Of a stretch of DNA of 48,009 nt, positions 22,817 through 33,287 are shown piece by piece. The notes under the pieces are model-generated. The model saw only the letters and a program-made list of their open reading frames with translations. It was not told the DNA's origin and ran no database searches. Within the stretch, counting starts at the first letter, position 1, and every line of letters begins with the position of its first letter. Where the stretch lies: NCBI GenBank assembly GCA_000320545.1, contig ADNK01002140.1, positions 155,001-203,009 of the forward strand, in the 5' to 3' direction. Made by a program: the position numbers and the translations under genes. This DNA is from Bigelowiella natans CCMP2755. Its lineage: Eukaryota > Cercozoa > Chlorarachniophyceae.

Positions 22817-22834
22817 GTATTGCATGTCTATCAT
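22751..22834. repeat. Imperfect 84-bp palindrome with a (TA)n centre
   Basis: The left arm contains ATAGACACAGCAATACAC and the right arm reads GTGTATTGCATGTCTAT, its near-exact reverse complement. The centre is about 40 bp of TA repeat. It could extrude as a cruciform or be a small inverted-repeat element. Confidence 0.8.
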
Positions 22835-22978
22835 AGTGAGCCACCACTGCATTCGCTTACACCTCAACTTGCTTCTGTAGCTTGCGATGCCACCGCTCAC
22901 ATGATGATGTCACATTGATCGCAACACAGCTTTGTCCCGAGCCCTGAGCACACTCCAGCTCCCTTTAAGGTGCCAAAC

Positions 22979-24239
22979 TTATGCAGAGCAGGTGTCGGCA
23001 TCACACAATTCTCTACAATATCTTGATTTTTTAGGCCAACCATCGACTGTCTCGTTCTCGCACCATTTAAGGATTGATAGACGTAACTTGTCCTCAGACT
23101 CTTTAGAAAATGGTACTGAAGGATATCTAGCATCTCCCACCGATATGGAGGGAATCAAATTTACAGCATTTTTAAACCCATCCATACCTGGCTCAACGTT
23201 TGACTTCCATACATCCATAAAACTAGTGCACAATGCCTGTAATTTACGAGCTTTGGATAGGTCACCTTTTAAGTATGTGTCACGGAAATAATTGTAAAGG
23301 TCTCCAAGTACGTTGAACTGCGAACCGACGTTGCCTGTAATGCCCATCGATAATGTTCCAAGCATTATCTCCTCTCGACCAGAAAGAACCTCAAACTTAC
23401 CAGACTCATAATTATGAAGTTCTGTTGCATCTGCTAATCCCTGGTTGATGTAAAGTCCTGTGTATTTAACCCCTGCGTAGTTCACCACCCCAATCGACTC
23501 AAATGCTCTTGTGAGCCCCATCATGCCATCACTGAAAGCAACATTGGTCATGTGAGGAATATGATAGTAGTAGAATGGGAGTCCAGGTACTTCGTTTGCA
23601 ACCAATGCCATCGTATTTGCGAGTGCAATCGTTGATATTGGGCGGAAGAAGGAGGGAGCCATTGCAGCGATAGCGGATGCTCCGTGGGCTTTTGCATGTC
23701 TTGCTAGCTTCTTTGCCGTGCCAATATTCTCGCATCCTACGTGCACTATGGAACGAATACCATAGCCAAACCTTTTTTCGACAGCTTCCCATTCCTCGAC
23801 GAGAGCCTCCCTCTCCTTCTGGTTCATCTTGACGGACTCTCCCGTCGTTCCCGTGAGGAAAATCCATTTCACACCAGTAGAATTCAGCCATTCAGCTTGT
23901 GCCTGGACTTTTGTCAGATCCAATTCCCCCCGTTTGCTGAATGGGCTATGTATTGCGGCGATTACACCGTCAATTTTCAATGGCTTTATCTGCAAATCAA
24001 TGTAGACTTCACCGATCATCTCAATCGACATCAGTTCTGTTAGCACGCACCACCTTTTCTGGTCGGGAGGCATCTGCTGCGTTCGAAGTGGGCACGAGCG
24101 ATGCAATAAGTCCTAAACACAACATCATGGTTGCACTTCGAAGTAAAGGAGTCCTCCCCCTTCCAAACTGCACCAGCAAATCCTGCATGTTGTTCCTCAC
24201 CACACTCTGGGGACATGCGATCGATATTTTTCCACACAT
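22979..24239 (-). CDS. N-acetylneuraminate lyase-like protein with secretory signal
   Basis: Exons 24239-24054 and 23989-22979 join in phase to 398 residues. The body is a class I aldolase barrel of the DapA/NanA superfamily: IDGVIAAIHSPFSKRGELDL, the GTTGES loop, IVHVG, LPFYYYHIPHMTNV and NYAGVKYTGLY, in which the Lys of VKYT is the Schiff-base residue. FYYYHIP and GTTGE are closer to N-acetylneuraminate (sialic acid) lyases, as in animal NPL, than to dihydrodipicolinate synthases. Such lyases split sialic acid into N-acetylmannosamine and pyruvate. Exon 1 encodes a hydrophobic stretch (MMLCLGLIASLVPTSNA) typical of a signal peptide, preceded by a basic segment, so the protein probably enters the secretory route or a complex plastid. 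It is divergent from the next gene at 24611. A related aldolase specificity cannot be excluded. Confidence 0.8.
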
Positions 24240-24610
24240 TGCTATTCAATAATATCGGCAGAACTTCTAAAAGTTTCTTCCCAAATCAAAAGGCTGATTA
24301 TGATTGTGTTAGATATTATTAGTTTCAGCTGCGACAGAGCGACGACACGATATTATTTCGATGTGTTTGGGTCGGGATCCCTTTTCCCCTCTACTACCGG
24401 GGATTAATTAAGTCAAGGCGATTAGATAAGGACGACAAAGCAATGTGATACAAAATATAAGTACGTACTCGTAGTGGAGTACCCTACTACGAGTACTCAT
24501 ACGATTCATCGCATGTAGCAGATAGGGAGAGGACAACTACTGCTACTGCTGCTGCTACTGCTTCTATTACTTTTCGATGACGTCGACGGTGTAGAAACGA
24601 CATCCGAACG
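24240..24610. other. Short divergent promoter interval
   Basis: About 370 bp between two diverging start codons. It is AT-rich with short CTG/TAC repeats on its right side. No ORF is convincing. Confidence 0.5.
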
Positions 24611-25429
24611 ATGCTTAATAAGTTAACTAAATACGCTGTTGAGCTCATATTTCTTCTTTCAACGATCGTTGGGTGCAACTCAGGAGGGCACAGCCTGTCT
24701 AAAAGGGCTCTTCATTCGTCCTCGAAAATATGTTGTGCTGAAATGAATTATCCCGTAAGTGCAGTAGTCCATATACCTCCTCCTGTACAATTGCGCAATC
24801 GAAAGTGGTGCAGGAGAACACAAAGTATACAACAGCACCCATTGGTAGGACTTAGACGGATAAAACTGCAAAGTAGGCAAGCGACACCAGTGGCAGCCAG
24901 TATACCTCAAACCCAACCAACTGCTCGTCGCCATAAATTATTGATTAAAGTTGAGATCCCGAGCTCTATATCAAGGTTGGCATACGCGCAAACTAAAAGG
25001 AATAGGAATATATGTTCCGAATTGCTTATACCTGATGCCCCTTCACCTTCTCACTTTCCCTCATTACTCTCCCTTCTCCGTTTTTAATTCTCTCTCTCTC
25101 TCACTCTTTGTGGTTGCGTGTGTGTGTGTTTGTATGTGTGTTTGTGTTGATCATAGAATATTCACATTGCTATAACAGATCTGACTTGATGGAACAGTTC
25201 CTTAGATGGGCATTTGTCGAGGTTCTACAAAAATATCGATCGTACAAGTCATTAAAATGTTGATTTTTATGTATTTTAGCTGGCCGAGAATGGAAAGGAA
25301 AACATTGGCATTGACAACATTGATGTTAGTCTTAGCGAAAAACGCATAGTAACACGCTTAAAGTTCACATATATATATATATATATATATGATTTTGATA
25401 CGTAATTTATTTTGATACGTATTTATTAT

Positions 25430-25468
<39 letters not shown>

Positions 25469-26508
25469 CGGATGTTGTGCATGGCGCAATTCAAATCGTC
25501 CTTTGTCGATATCGACACGATGATGAGTATGCTGACTTAAAGCTTCTAACTTTCAAATTTAGGTACAGGCTGTATATCTTAAAGACGATTCTATTTTACC
25601 GACGGCAGTAGAGGAATCATCATCATCATCATCTCCAATGGAAACGAGAAGCGCTTTCAACAGTAAGGAGGTGAATTTAAAATTTCGAATGGCGACTACT
25701 AACTGATAACAAAGAATCATCGACCTGGAAAAGAGGAAATTTAGCTTCTGTTTCTAAACAGCAGGTGATTCATGGATTTCAGGTCAAGGTATACACTGTT
25801 GGATATTATAAACAAACAGATCATGATGATGATGATGATGATGATGATGAGGGGATGATGCTGATAATTAGATTGCAGAAGCACATCTAGAGATAATAAT
25901 GGATAACGAAATCATAAAGGTAGTTATTATCCTGATGTATCGTAAGGTCTCCTAAAATATGCAACTATTTCTCCTTATCCAGAATGTAAAATTGTTTTCA
26001 CATATAAATCGTATAATCGTTCTCGACTTGTCCGTTTTTCTATCCCTATTCACACTATCATCCCGCTGCTATTTTTCTTCAATAAGCATCAAGTCAACCC
26101 CAAGCACGAGATCTTTGATCCGTCTAAATCCCGGGAAGTTGAATTAAGAAGAGAGCGTGCGACTGGAAAGCGAGTGAGGTATGATCGCCTGGGAATGATG
26201 CCGGTCAGCACAAACGATGAATTTGAGCAGCTGTGTCAACAACAAGACTATCACGATGGCAAAGATGGCGACGATATTAATAACATATCTCCTTCATACG
26301 CATACGCTTATGAGAACGAGAAACATTATTATGAGGTATAAATAATGACATCCGCCGTCTCTTTTCTTTTCATGGTCTAATTCCGTGATTTCCTTTTCCA
26401 GGTTCTAGGAAAATACATGGAGATAAGAAGGCTTATGGGCAATGGTAGTCCAGAGGTGGTGACGGAGGAAACAGCAACTGCCGTGAGGTTACTAGCCAGC
26501 TATTTGTA
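24611..26508 (+). CDS. Unknown multi-exon protein, possible signal peptide
   Basis: ATG 24611 opens with MLNKLTKYAVELIFLLSTIV, a plausible signal peptide or anchor, and exon 1 probably ends at a strong GTAAGT (24755). Downstream exon candidates with good splice sites include one starting LAENGKENIGIDNID (about 25280-25324), one starting VQAVYLKDDSILPTAVEE (about 25563-25671), IAEAHLEIIMDNEIIK (about 25873-25920), a longer one starting HQVNPKHEIFDPSKSREVEL (about 26090-26335) and the last, VLGKYMEIRRLMGNG to a TAA at 26508. The exon order between 24755 and 25280 is unresolved. Several exons start with GT directly after the acceptor AG. An AATAAA lies about 35 bp after the stop. I do not recognise the family. 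The last two exons look the most conserved, being charged and free of simple repeats. Confidence 0.5.
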
Positions 26509-27657
26509 AAACTAGCAGTAATAGCGGCACGAGCAAACAAAGAAAATAAAGAATAGTATGTTTTATCCTTATTTTTTCATCCAAACCAGGAAAGATAGAT
26601 AGGACTTGCTGTTATAGATGTATTGACAATCATCATAATCAGGGCCTTCATTGCTATGCTTAACGTTGCTTTTGACAAGTAACAAAAAAAAGACACCAAA
26701 CATCGTTGTTGTAGCTTCTTTTGATTACATGTTAGAGTCTCAAATATCAAAACCAAAGCATGCCCCTTCCCCTTAAATATAAAATTACTTGTCTGATAAT
26801 GCTTACAAATTTTACTACAGACCGGTACATTAATTAGTATAAAGTTCATGATTTCAACATCCTGCTCTGTTACAAAATTTATGCAGGTATTATGCATTCG
26901 GTTCCATGTTTGCGGATGATGCAATGTGAGGAGATGCGGTGATAGTGCATAGACCACATTTAGGGTATTTGAGCTACCATGTGGATATGCAAGGCAGATT
27001 GAAAATGGTATGCAGCTGGTTATCCTGCTTGTCAACACAACCTGTCGTATGTATTCTTTGGTTACACCCATGGTTATTAGGCCACAAAAGCACTCTGCTG
27101 CTACGATGTTGCGTCTGTAATTATATTAATCAAATTTACATGCTAAGTCTGCTGTGTGCATTCAGATGCTGCTACTGCTGCACGTGGTATAGTGTTGACC
27201 GTACCTACTATGAATAAAGGGTCACAATGTAACCACTGCTTCTAAGACACACTGTACTAAATAACAATCATGACGCTCTGATCATCACAGCGTAGCCTAT
27301 TTTCACATAGTGCTAGCCAAACCCTAAGGTCTATATTGTGCCGTCGGACATATTTACGATGTACTACTGCTGGCGCAAATGTGCATGGTGTGATCACGAT
27401 GTGATCATTTTGCACGCAATATCAAATAAGCTGCGCTTTGCCGGCGCTGCGTGCTTCTGCAACAAACCTAGACAATAGCATGCATATCTAATATCTAATT
27501 CGATATCATTGCGAAAATTCACTCGTATTTGCTGTTTTGTCCAATTGACCTCCTTGCAACGCCAAACCTCACTTAAACCCATGCCCGAAGGAACGTGTAA
27601 GTGCTATATTATGCGCAACAAACATTACCTCTGCTACGACGTTTGAATAACATCATG
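26509..27657. other. Convergent spacer
   Basis: No convincing gene. An ORF on the minus strand (26577-27071) has no start context and no recognisable domain. The right part (27080-27650) has modest palindrome content, for example TGATCACGATGTGATCA near 27390, but far fewer CTAG words than the spacers at 7.4-8.3, 12.1-12.9 and 17.0-17.5 kb. Confidence 0.45.
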
Positions 27658-28842
27658 TTATTCCACGTAGTGAGGGTTTCCCGGTTGCACTCCGCATAAC
27701 TCCAGCATTTGGAGCCAATCTTCTTTACGGATTCCATATTTTGAATAAAACTTGGATCCTCTATCTTTCATCAGGCCTGCGTGACAGAGCTTCCTGTAAA
27801 CTTCAACGTGTACTCCTGGTAAAATCCGATCGATCTTGAAAGTAATGTTGTGCTTATTAAAGGCTCGTTGAATAAAGCCATGGATTTCGATGTCATTCTT
27901 GGCTTCGTCTCTGAAAACATCGAGAGATAATCTTGCCATCTGCTCCAACCCCTGCGAGGAAGACACTATAAAGTAGAAATCGCCATTTCCTCCTGGATGC
28001 CTGTCAACGTGAACTACATTTGACTGGGGCTTGTATACACTTGATCCAAAGTCCATATCCTCAATTAAAACAATATCAGGGCGAATGAATAACACCCGCT
28101 CATAGAAGGTGTTATTTCTATTGGATTTTATGGCCTGTATCACAGCCATGGCACTCTTTGAAAGAGAAACTGAGAAAGACATCATCCTCCAGTTATCTCT
28201 GTATGCGTTTTTGGGGAGCAAGGGTTTGTATACTTCCTCGTAAGCTAGATTGTCCTCAAACAACGACCACATGAGCTCCATCCCTTCTCTTTTCTTATGG
28301 AAAACTTGCATGTATTCATCTTTGAGGTCGCGATTCCAAGAATGAATGTACAAATCGAAGTTCTCTGCTCCCCCATTAACCTCGACGATGTGTTTCGAAA
28401 GAGAATTTGCAGTAATATTGATTGGGGTATATCTAACAGGTTCACTATTATCGTAGATCTCTCGAGCATGCATCGAGTGGTACATCCGAGATACGCCTCC
28501 AAAGAAAACCAGAGCGTATTTTGCCTTCAGATAGCAGTGATAAAACAGGCTATAAGTTAACTATATTTGCATGAATTTCTAAACATAGATGGACATAATA
28601 GCAATGTCTACCTGTCTGTTGATGTTCTCCGTTCTGAGGTCCTTATCATCCCTGCGGCCATGGATAGCGCCACCAATACCTGGATCCACTTCGTTCATGT
28701 TCTCCCCATTTGAAAGAAGTGTTGTTCTACCGTGTTTAAAATCATTGTTGGATTTCATCTCCGTCACATTGTATAGGAACAAAATAATGTTCCCAAGGGC
28801 CATCAGAAGAACGAAGCGGGAAGGCCATGCATTGGTCCACAT
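27658..28842 (-). CDS. Type II membrane protein, glycosyltransferase-like
   Basis: Exons 28842-28612 and 28524-27658 join in phase to 365 residues. A short cytosolic tail (MWTNAWPSR) is followed by one membrane segment (FVLLMALGNIILFLY), then an Asn/Gly-rich stem and a lumenal domain, the layout of Golgi glycosyltransferases. The domain starts KYALVFFGGVSRMYHSMH and holds FDLYIHSWNRDLKDEY, then NTFYERVLFIRPDIVLIEDMD, then HPGGNGDFYFIVSSS. The FDLYIHSW and FIRPDIVL pieces recall algal and viral sugar-transferase-like proteins in which an acidic pair after the RPD segment binds metal. There is no classical DXD motif I can be sure of. It is divergent from the LRR gene, with about 0.8 kb between starts. 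The donor and acceptor sugars are unknown. Confidence 0.65.
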
Positions 28843-29635
28843 TGCTTTGGAGCGCAGTGGTGCTTAAATCACATGTACTAACTACTCCAGGTTAGAAACA
28901 ATTTTTCGTCGACAGACAATTAGAGTTCACTGTTGTGCTTTGGTGTTCGTAGCTAACTCCACGCTGGATCGTCGACGGTATGACAATTAGCATCTAAGCA
29001 TCATCAATCGCGTGCACGAAGAAGGACGAGGGGCTAGGTTGGGATTTGGATGTTGATGATCCTTAATGATTATGTACACATACACACACACACACACACA
29101 CACGTATATGTATAACTAATGGATTGTTGCGAAACTGTTGTTTCGTTTTAGATCGACTTCTATCCCAAAAACTACTACAGTAGGTACTCGTATTTATTTC
29201 CCACAAACGAGATCTAGATTTATTTCGCATGGGCAACATCTCGCAGGACATCATTCATCTGCGACAAACAAACAAAAAATCGATTGGTTTGGGTAAGATC
29301 TAGATCCAAGGGGATTTCATGAAAAGGCGGGAAACTGTTACATTCAGAAAGCATCGGAACCGAAGAAGAATACAGTTATAGTAATGGCCATTTCATTGAT
29401 ACGACTTGAATTTATCTCCATGTTATCTAAAAGTGCATGTAAAAGGAAAACTCTGGATTGTTTCACTGTTTCTTGCCTTTACCCCACCCCAAACCTTAGT
29501 CACTCGCTCACGCTCTTGCGCGATTAGAGTCTCACATACGTCGAATTGCGCCGATATTTCTCGGGACGGAAATATCATAAACAATTTCAGAGATTTTCCC
29601 ATTATTCTTATCTTGTGGGAAGTGATTCTCGTAAG
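28843..29635. other. Divergent promoter interval
   Basis: About 790 bp between diverging genes. It contains a (CA)n tract (about 29080-29103). No convincing ORF. Confidence 0.5.
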
Positions 29636-30913
29636 ATGATTCAAACAAGTAGTAGAGTTGGAGGAGGAGAGGGAGGAAGACCCATGACCAGCCCAGGACC
29701 AACATACCGTATAAACAGCAGTAGACCTACTTCGATGCGCAGAAGGTTGAAAAGTAGTAAGCAAAAGATGGCTCTTCCCAAGCCAATCCGGGGTACTAGT
29801 CCATCACTAATAAGAAGACCAAAAAGTAGCTGCGGCTCAGGGCTTCGTGTCACGGTTACAGCTTGGATGGGAGCTGACACCGTGATACCTAAGAAAAGAA
29901 AAGAAAAAAAAATCAGAGCTCAAACGGAATATAGGCCCCAGACTGCAGCTGGGAGATACGTTACAAAAGCATTTTCCGTAAAAAAGAAGTTAACCTTCGG
30001 AGATGAGATCAAAGACGAAGAAGAAGAAGAAGAAGAAGAAGAAGAAGAAGAAGAAGAAGAAGAAGAAGAAGAAGAAGAGGGTTATTTGGAAAACGAACAC
30101 GGAAACTCTCTCAGTATTAGACCCATAACAAGTGTTGGGGAAAAAAGTTCAAAAAAATCATTTCTAATGAAGAATCCTTCATATTTGTCCGGGGGTGCTT
30201 CGCAGAATGAAGGAGGCGAGATGATGAGATCAATACCTGACGACGTAAAAAGGAGTTGCTCACAATCAACACTGATGAGAGATGATACTGAGTATCCAAG
30301 CGCAAAGCCTTGCGCTCTCATAACAATGCGAGCTCTTGGAATCAAAGAGTTCCCAGCACCGATATTATTGCTAGGGAATTTACTGGAAGAAATAGATCTC
30401 AGTCGGAATAACATAAAAGTTCTCCCTCCTTCCATCTCATCACTACGAAAACTTAAAAAATTGAATCTGGCTTACAATAAAATCGAGGTATTGCCTAATA
30501 ACTTTGAAGAGCTACAACATCTGGAAGTTCTCAACGTCGATGTGAATAAAATGTCGATATTCCCTCCACAAATCTGTGCATTATCAAACTTAAAAATTCT
30601 CAGCTTTCGTTTCAACACAATCAAAAGGATACCTAAAGAGTTGAACAGATTATCAAATGTAATTGAGCATGTGAAGTTAGAAGGCAACTCTCCGAGCTTA
30701 ATGGCAAATTTGCTTTCAACCTGTCCCGCCTTGGGTTCAGCTCTAACCGAAAAATCCTTGTTCTCCAAGAATTATCGATTTTCCGCCTCTGCTTTGCCGA
30801 AAATGCTTGATGAGGCACTTGGAGACAAGCTCGACGACGAAGGAGTTGTGGTGCTTCGTCTCGGTGATGATGGTGATGATTCGAAACCACCGCAGAAAAA
30901 TGGACGCCATTAG
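29636..30913 (+). CDS. Leucine-rich-repeat protein with poly-Glu tract and RPx[ST] motifs
   Basis: A single exon of 425 residues from ATG 29636; an upstream exon is possible because the frame stays open for 30 codons before it. The N-terminal 130 residues are basic and carry spaced RPMTS, RPTSM, RPKSS and RPQTA motifs, with RPITS further on. A GAA microsatellite then encodes about 20 Glu. The LRR block (about residues 240-350) has LLEEIDLSRNNIKVLPPSI, LKKLNLAYNKIEVLPNN, LEVLNVDVNKMSIFPPQI and LKILSFRFNTIKRIPKEL, about four to five repeats of 23 residues of the Shoc2/PIRL type (LxxLxLxxNxIxxLP). LRRs are protein-binding scaffolds. The basic RPxT/S tail resembles disordered regions of microtubule or ciliary proteins, but that is only an analogy. 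There is no signal or membrane segment. Confidence 0.8.
   Translation: MIQTSSRVGGGEGGRPMTSPGPTYRINSSRPTSMRRRLKSSKQKMALPKPIRGTSPSLIRRPKSSCGSGLRVTVTAWMGADTVIPKKRKEKKIRAQTEYRPQTAAGRYVTKAFSVKKKLTFGDEIKDEEEEEEEEEEEEEEEEEEEEEGYLENEHGNSLSIRPITSVGEKSSKKSFLMKNPSYLSGGASQNEGGEMMRSIPDDVKRSCSQSTLMRDDTEYPSAKPCALITMRALGIKEFPAPILLLGNLLEEIDLSRNNIKVLPPSISSLRKLKKLNLAYNKIEVLPNNFEELQHLEVLNVDVNKMSIFPPQICALSNLKILSFRFNTIKRIPKELNRLSNVIEHVKLEGNSPSLMANLLSTCPALGSALTEKSLFSKNYRFSASALPKMLDEALGDKLDDEGVVVLRLGDDGDDSKPPQKNGRH
30017..30078 (+). repeat. (GAA)n encoding poly-Glu
   Basis: About 19 GAA units inside the LRR gene keep frame and give an acidic tract between the basic N-terminus and the LRR domain. Confidence 0.95.
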
Positions 30914-31786
30914 TAGCTGTGACACACATTACATGCATGTGGCTTCTTGACGTTTATGAGCGCCCTGCTCAAAATTTGTAAATACAAATGAGTTAGAGTA
31001 AGGTTGCATGAACATGCCAGATGCAGCCAATGATGCGATGACACGTACGACGAAACGAACAACATCTAGAACTAACTAGAGAATGAGATCGGCTACATTG
31101 GTTGTAGCGATGAATGTTCTTGGCTCTCGCTAAACAATGGTAGAGGATGTTGAAACAGACACTAGAATTAAGTCATGTTTGTAGCACACGCGCGTCTCAT
31201 TCGGTGCACTTCCAACAGTGATGCCATCATGTCATCATTAGCGTGCACGTGCATGATCGAATCGCTACGCTAGCACGCATCTGGTGGCACACACACAGAC
31301 ACACAAGCAATCGCTACAGCATGCAACGTTACGTTGTGGCCATCTTGCTGTGATCATGCATGAAAGTGCGCGGCATGCACATGTGTGGTGCATGTTGTCA
31401 TGCCTCGGCACGTGTGAAAAAGGTGTGGCAGATGGGCTACGCATGGTCTAGATGTGGTGGCGGACGTGTCCGTTGTTAGCGGCGCACTAAGCAATAACAA
31501 CGCGGCACGCTGTTGCCGTGGGACTGCTGCGGCTAGAGCAACAAACAAATGTACGTCGTCTCCAGATGTGCACGCACACGCCTAGTTGTTGAAGCTCGTC
31601 GCTACGCTGTCCTTCATTTCGCACATGTGTTGTTGTGTTGTTGCGTTTGTCTTGAGGCACTGACATGTGTTGCATAGGCTCAAATTAACATGTGGCAATG
31701 GAAACAAACAGACACAACATAAGTGCTGTAGCCGCTGCATTGCACAGCTACAGCAGGATTACCATTGAAAAGATTTAATGAATCCA
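30914..31786. other. Spacer between convergent genes, moderately palindrome-rich
   Basis: No gene. Rich in GTGCAC, GCATGC, ACATGT and CACGTG, with about seven CTAG words by eye in about 780 bp. Its right end overlaps copy B of the 118-bp dispersed segment. Confidence 0.6.
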
Positions 31787-31801
31787 TTACATCCATCTCA
31801 T
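31684..31801 (-). repeat. About 118-bp dispersed segment, copy B (inverted relative to copy A)
   Basis: Read on the minus strand it begins ATGAGATGGATGTAATGGAT and matches 7505-7625. The TAA in this start is the possible stop codon of the minus-strand gene to its right, so the segment begins at a gene 3' end. Confidence 0.8.
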
Positions 31802-31931
31802 ACGCTCAAATTCTCCTTTGCTTGACTCATCGGATATTAGTGCTATTAGACCTGGCTCTTCGATTTGTTTGGTTAAGACCTTTGACCTTTTTAAGTGTGA
31901 TAATGCAAATCTTTGAATGAAAGGAATATGA

Positions 31932-31968
<37 letters not shown>

Positions 31969-33216
31969 AACTTTGTACACAGTGAAATCACCAATAATGG
32001 AAGGGAAGAGTACCTTGAGAGAGTGTACGTTCTCTTTAATGCACAATGCTGCTAAAATGTCTTCGTGATCTTGTGACTCTGGTTTCTGAATGAATTTAGG
32101 ATAAGATGAACAAATCAATGGGTGCGATCATTCCAAATTACTTGTAAAGTTCATTTCCATCGCTTTGTTATTACTTTCTTAGTGGATTTATCCTCATTGC
32201 GTGATGGGAGGATACAGCAGGAACTGGCCATCCTCGATCACTTGGTTCATTCATCACCATCATCATTGCCGTCTTTTCGCGCTGTAATCTTGCCATGTCT
32301 AGGGAGTGGCGAGTTTTAATCGAAGTCATAACCTCAAGAGCTGCTGACCCAGGAGACTTGAGCGACGACGGTGGAGGAGGAGGAGAGTTTCTGATATCCT
32401 TATTATCGAAGTTGTGGTCAATTCTGGTCCTTGTCGTCCGCTGTTGAGTACGGGGAAACTTACCAGCTGCTAAAAAAGTAGTGGTAGTCTTTGGTAGAGG
32501 AGGTGACGATACTCTTCGTTTGATGTGCATGAGTCGTAAAGACATGATGCTACCCCTCCTCTCGTCGGCATTTCCCTTCTTTTGATCGTTGTCATTGCCA
32601 GCCGATTGTCCACTCCTCCATCCTCCTCCTCCTGTTAATTCTTTATCGGTGATGTCGGCTCTACCCCCCTCTTCTTCTTCCTCCTCCTCCTTCTCCTCCT
32701 CATCATCATAGAAATTGTATATCCTAAATAGTGATAAAGATGGAGATTACAGATATGCAGAGGATGATAATAATATAATGAGGTAATGAATAATGATGAA
32801 GAGCAATCAATCATCCCCATCCCCACAATTGTCGCCACTACCACATACATCTCTTAGTAGAAGTAGCAGTAGTAGCAGTGGTAGTTTGAACAATCGCTCG
32901 TCAGTCGATGCATATCAATTTCATATATTAGAGCACGTGACAAAGTGAAAAGGGTGACGACGATTGTATGTATGTCAGCAAACAACGTTAAATACTGACA
33001 TAGCGGAGGAGTGAGATGGTATTTCTCTCTTGGAGGAGAAGGAGGAGGAGGAGGATAAGAGGGAGGGACGGATAGTGGTTATTCTATTTCTTGATCGGTG
33101 GGGTTTGAAGATGTTCGATGATTCCTTTGAAGTACTGATTGATTGGTCAATGGTGATTCGTGTTCACACAGTACAATATTAGTTTATAATTCACCTATAT
33201 ATTCTCTTACTATATG

Positions 33217-33287
<71 letters not shown>

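Larger units (their letters stand above)
19577..22978. other. Gene-poor spacer of about 3.4 kb
   Basis: From 19577 to about 21000 the DNA is AT-rich without a convincing ORF. From about 21030 to 22900 the composition changes to CA/GT-rich DNA dense in GCACGTG, GTGCAC and GCATGC words. The longest ORF there (21035-21700) has a Phe/Leu/His/Ser composition dictated by the repeats and no recognisable domain. A near-repeat, CAAACACCTTTGTGTGCACT (about 21805) and CAAAGGCATTTGTGTGCACT (about 22070), suggests local duplication. The block lies 3' of the sialate lyase-like gene. Confidence 0.5.

Noticed and set aside
26577-27071. 164-codon minus-strand ORF
   Set aside because: Cys/His/Thr-rich without domain pattern, no good start, and it overlaps the 3' flank of the plus-strand gene.
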